Assembly: GCF_024296925.1 (NCBI RefSeq)
Contig: NZ_CP101125.1
Location: 5,086,501 to 5,150,500, forward strand
Direction of reading: 5' to 3'
Origin: Pseudomonas nunensis
GTDB lineage: Bacteria; Pseudomonadota; Gammaproteobacteria; Pseudomonadales; Pseudomonadaceae
DNA: 64,000 nucleotides
This document shows positions 62,157 to 64,000 of this stretch, piece after piece. The notes under the pieces were generated by a model that did not search any database, was not told the origin of the DNA, and was given only the letters and a program-made list of their open reading frames with translations. The position numbers were made by a program, and so were the translations under genes. The stretch's first letter is position 1, and every line of letters starts with the position of its first letter.

Positions 62157-62633
62157 ATGATCAACGCCCAACTGCTGCAAATGGTGATCAACGCCTCCAA
62201 CGACGGCATCGTGATTGCCGAGAAGGAAGGCGAGCAAGACGCCATCCTGATTTACGTAAACCCGGCCTTCGAACGCCTGACCGGTTACACCAGCGAAGAA
62301 ATCCTCTACCAGGACTGCCGCTTCCTGCAAGCCGGCGACCGCGATCAAGACGCGCTGGCGACGATTCGCCAGGTATTGGCCAGCGGCGGTTCGTGTCGGG
62401 AGGTGCTGCGCAATTACCGCAAGGATGGCACTCCGTTCTGGAACGAGCTGTCCCTTTCGACGGTTAAAAACGAAAGTGACGGACAAACTTATTTTGTCGG
62501 TGTACAAAAAGATGTGACCGTTCAAGTCAAGGCACAGCAGCGAGTTGCGCAGTTGGAAGCACAGGTGGCTGAATTGCAGGCCGAGTTGGCGGCACTTAAA
62601 ACGACGAGCGGCGCAAACAAATCTGCGAATTAA
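62157..62633 (+). CDS. Short LOV-domain blue-light receptor
   Basis: A 158-residue stand-alone photoreceptor. The LOV/PAS core is visible in order: ASNDGIVIAEKEGEQ, the flavin region ILIYVNPAFERLTGY, the canonical photo-active motif DCRFLQ (Cys54, codon 62316-62318; most LOVs have NCRFLQ), GTPFWNELSLSTVKN and TYFVGVQKDVT, then a C-terminal coiled coil (VAQLEAQVAELQAELAAL). It resembles P. putida PpSB1-LOV closely, as I recall it. FMN-cysteinyl adduct formation under blue light is expected. The MerR/CarH-like gene nearby is a likely partner. Confidence 0.92.
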   Translation: MINAQLLQMVINASNDGIVIAEKEGEQDAILIYVNPAFERLTGYTSEEILYQDCRFLQAGDRDQDALATIRQVLASGGSCREVLRNYRKDGTPFWNELSLSTVKNESDGQTYFVGVQKDVTVQVKAQQRVAQLEAQVAELQAELAALKTTSGANKSAN

Positions 62634-62687
62634 TTGTCATTAACTACAATCACCGATGACTTTGTAACTTTTATTTACGAGCAAGCC

Positions 62688-63293
62688 ATGCAACGCGACG
62701 CACTCTTGACCCAGGATGAGCTGGATTTCATCCAGACCATGCAGCACAACCCGCAGCTAAATGTGCGGGATGCAACGTCGAGCCTGCTCGTCAACGGTGG
62801 CTCGCAAATCCGCGATCTGCTCACGCGCCTCGCCGCCCACGAACAGGTCACCATCCAGGCCAACTTCGAAAACCAGCAAATGACCTTCCCGCTGCATCTG
62901 GTGGAGGATGAATTCCACGCGCTGCATTTGCGGTTGGGCGTGCCGAGTATTTTTGAAGACGGGCCGATGGTCCGACCATGGCGCCTGACACTTGAGGAGC
63001 CGGTCGCGCTGGAAAATGCCAAGGGCCAGCCCGGCACGATGTGGGTCCACGAAGTGTCATTCAAAGGGGTTTTGCTGGAAGTTCGCAACAAGACCAAACC
63101 GCCGAAGCATTTCGCCCTGTGGTTCAGCCCGTCAGGTTATGAGCGGATCGCGTTGCGCGGCACGTTCGAAAGGGAAACCGAGCAAGGCTTCTTCGCCTAC
63201 CAGTTAAGTCAAAGCGACAAGGACGAAACCGAACGCTTGCGTCAGTTCATCCTGCAGCAACATCGCCTGACCCATCCTGCCCTGCACGTTTGA
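62688..63293 (+). CDS. Uncharacterised protein beside LOV gene
   Basis: A 201-residue soluble protein of unknown function. It starts at ATG 62688 (MQRDALLTQDELDF) with only a weak ribosome site; a TTG at 62634 would extend it by 18 residues. The core has hydrophobic strands such as VTIQANFENQQMTFPLHLV and WVHEVSFKGVLLEVRN, a beta-rich pattern that could be a PilZ-like or other small-molecule-binding fold, but no diagnostic motif (e.g. RxxxR) is seen. It lies 54 bases after the LOV gene on the same strand and converges on the MerR-type gene. Confidence 0.65.
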   Translation: MQRDALLTQDELDFIQTMQHNPQLNVRDATSSLLVNGGSQIRDLLTRLAAHEQVTIQANFENQQMTFPLHLVEDEFHALHLRLGVPSIFEDGPMVRPWRLTLEEPVALENAKGQPGTMWVHEVSFKGVLLEVRNKTKPPKHFALWFSPSGYERIALRGTFERETEQGFFAYQLSQSDKDETERLRQFILQQHRLTHPALHV

Positions 63294-63296
63294 GTT

Positions 63297-64000
63297 TCAG
63301 GTATCCAGGCGACCTGCCAGGAATTGCTTCAGACGCTGGCGCATCAACAAACCTTCGTTACCCAGACAACCGATCGACGACCCGGCCAGGTGCTCCTGTG
63401 CCAGGTCGGACGCATCACCGGCGAGCATCAGTTGGCAATCCAGGCTCATGGCCAGGCGATTCAAGCGTCGTGGCAATTCCGGCGCAGGCAGGTGATTGGA
63501 AAACAGCACCAGCGCCAGGGGTTTGATTCTTTCGCAGACCAGGGTCAGCTCATCGAATGGCTGGCCGATCGTCAGCACACGCACACCCGAATCCGCCCCG
63601 CTCAAAAACAGCGCCGCCACCAGCAATTCCAGTTCATGACATTCACCGGCCAGCGCGCTGACAACGACCCGGCGCGGTGAAGTATCTCGAATCAGCAACA
63701 GACGCTGCGCCACTCGTGAACGCAGGAACGCATCGAAGAACAGCCATTCGCTGGTCTGGCCGAACGCTTCCTGACGCTGCAACAATTGCTTCCAGAGCGG
63801 CATCAGAATGTCCTGGAACACCACGGGCAGTGAGTAGCTGGAAAAAATCTGCCCGTAGACCCGCTCCAGTTGTACGTCGTCAAACGCACTGACCGCGGCC
63901 TCGACCTGCTGCCGCCATTGGTGGTAGTCGGCAAGCACCAGCTCGTTGGGAAAGATGTGCGAGAGCACTTTGAGCGGTTCGGTCTTGGCCAGTATCTTGC
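63297..64000 (-). CDS. MerR/CarH (LitR)-like regulator, C-terminal part, runs off window
   Basis: The minus-strand frame stays open to the right edge (residues KILAKTEPLKVLSHIF precede the GTG at 63968), so the N-terminal MerR DNA-binding domain lies outside. What is visible is the helical region plus a cobalamin-binding-like fold: GECHELELLVAALFLSGADSGVRVLTIG, KPLALVLFSNHLP and LMLAGDASDLAQEHL (in parts). These match CarH/LitR light-dependent regulators of Pseudomonas. The B12-ligating His motif typical of class I CarH is not evident, as in class II LitR, which works with a LOV partner instead; the LOV gene is 660 bases away. Confidence 0.72.
   Translation of the reverse strand, partial: KILAKTEPLKVLSHIFPNELVLADYHQWRQQVEAAVSAFDDVQLERVYGQIFSSYSLPVVFQDILMPLWKQLLQRQEAFGQTSEWLFFDAFLRSRVAQRLLLIRDTSPRRVVVSALAGECHELELLVAALFLSGADSGVRVLTIGQPFDELTLVCERIKPLALVLFSNHLPAPELPRRLNRLAMSLDCQLMLAGDASDLAQEHLAGSSIGCLGNEGLLMRQRLKQFLAGRLDT

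Noticed and set aside
1..64000. CRISPR array, prophage, transposon or tRNA genes
   Set aside because: The dispersed repeats are inverted REP pairs without regular spacers, and no integrase, transposase, phage structural gene or tRNA cloverleaf was seen by reading.

Overview
The window is a stretch of Pseudomonas chromosome, most likely from the P. fluorescens group. The base composition is GC-rich, Pseudomonas-type REP/REPIN repeats sit in most larger gaps, and several genes are diagnostic: algA, the hmgA-fahA-maiA homogentisate operon with an IclR regulator, DUF3509, DUF6124, a short LOV photoreceptor, and DUF1302/DUF1329 outer-membrane genes. No tRNA, rRNA, CRISPR array, transposase or integrase was seen. 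It is an ordinary chromosomal backbone carrying several accessory inserts.

Layout. Bases 1-5.7 kb: the 3' part of algA with its terminator, a small membrane protein, an SDR enzyme, a LysR regulator divergent from an MFS exporter, and an NTF2-like gene. Bases 5.9-7.0 kb: a lipoprotein gene lying between the intact NTF2-like gene and a second, relic copy of that gene's 3' end. Bases 7.2-12.1 kb: a four-gene AaeAB-type efflux operon (outer-membrane factor, FUSC pump, DUF1656, HlyD adaptor). Bases 12.4-18.0 kb: a LysR gene, a DUF6124 gene with an elaborate structured leader, a 2-hydroxyacid dehydrogenase, a DUF2165 protein, and a DMT transporter with a divergent AraC regulator.

Bases 18.1-28.7 kb form an iron-uptake island of two sigma/anti-sigma/receptor systems transcribed away from one Fur-box-like site near 24.6 kb. 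Leftward runs a tightly overlapping operon (DUF3649, PepSY protein, DUF3325, ECF sigma, FecR), followed by a siderophore receptor. Rightward lies fecI-fecR-fecA, whose fecA carries a premature stop codon. Bases 29-37 kb: an HPF-like protein, serine catabolism (LysR, sdaA, serine transporter), DUF3509, psiE, LexA-controlled yebG, a leucine-dehydrogenase-like protein lacking an expected active-site lysine, and a SirB1-like protein. Bases 37.4-43.2 kb: tyrosine/homogentisate degradation with a transporter and a divergent IclR regulator.

Bases 43.2-56.5 kb are the most accessory part: a 1169-residue dermonecrotic-toxin-like protein, a MalT-type LuxR regulator, the DUF1329/DUF1302 pair, a gene-poor 0.9-kb gap with an orphan terminator, and an S-type bacteriocin with an immunity gene overlapping its stop codon. 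Bases 56.5-62.0 kb: an SDR, an alpha/beta hydrolase, a class II aldolase-like protein, cidAB with a divergent LysR regulator, and a flavodoxin. Bases 62.1-64 kb: a short LOV blue-light receptor, an unknown protein, and the C-terminal part of a MerR/CarH-like regulator that runs off the window, suggesting a light-response locus.

The observations I rate highest are the switch-like leader upstream of DUF6124, the 3'-end duplication flanking the lipoprotein gene, the nonsense-interrupted fecA beside intact fecIR, the dehydrogenase with Val in place of its catalytic Lys, and the two toxin loci.
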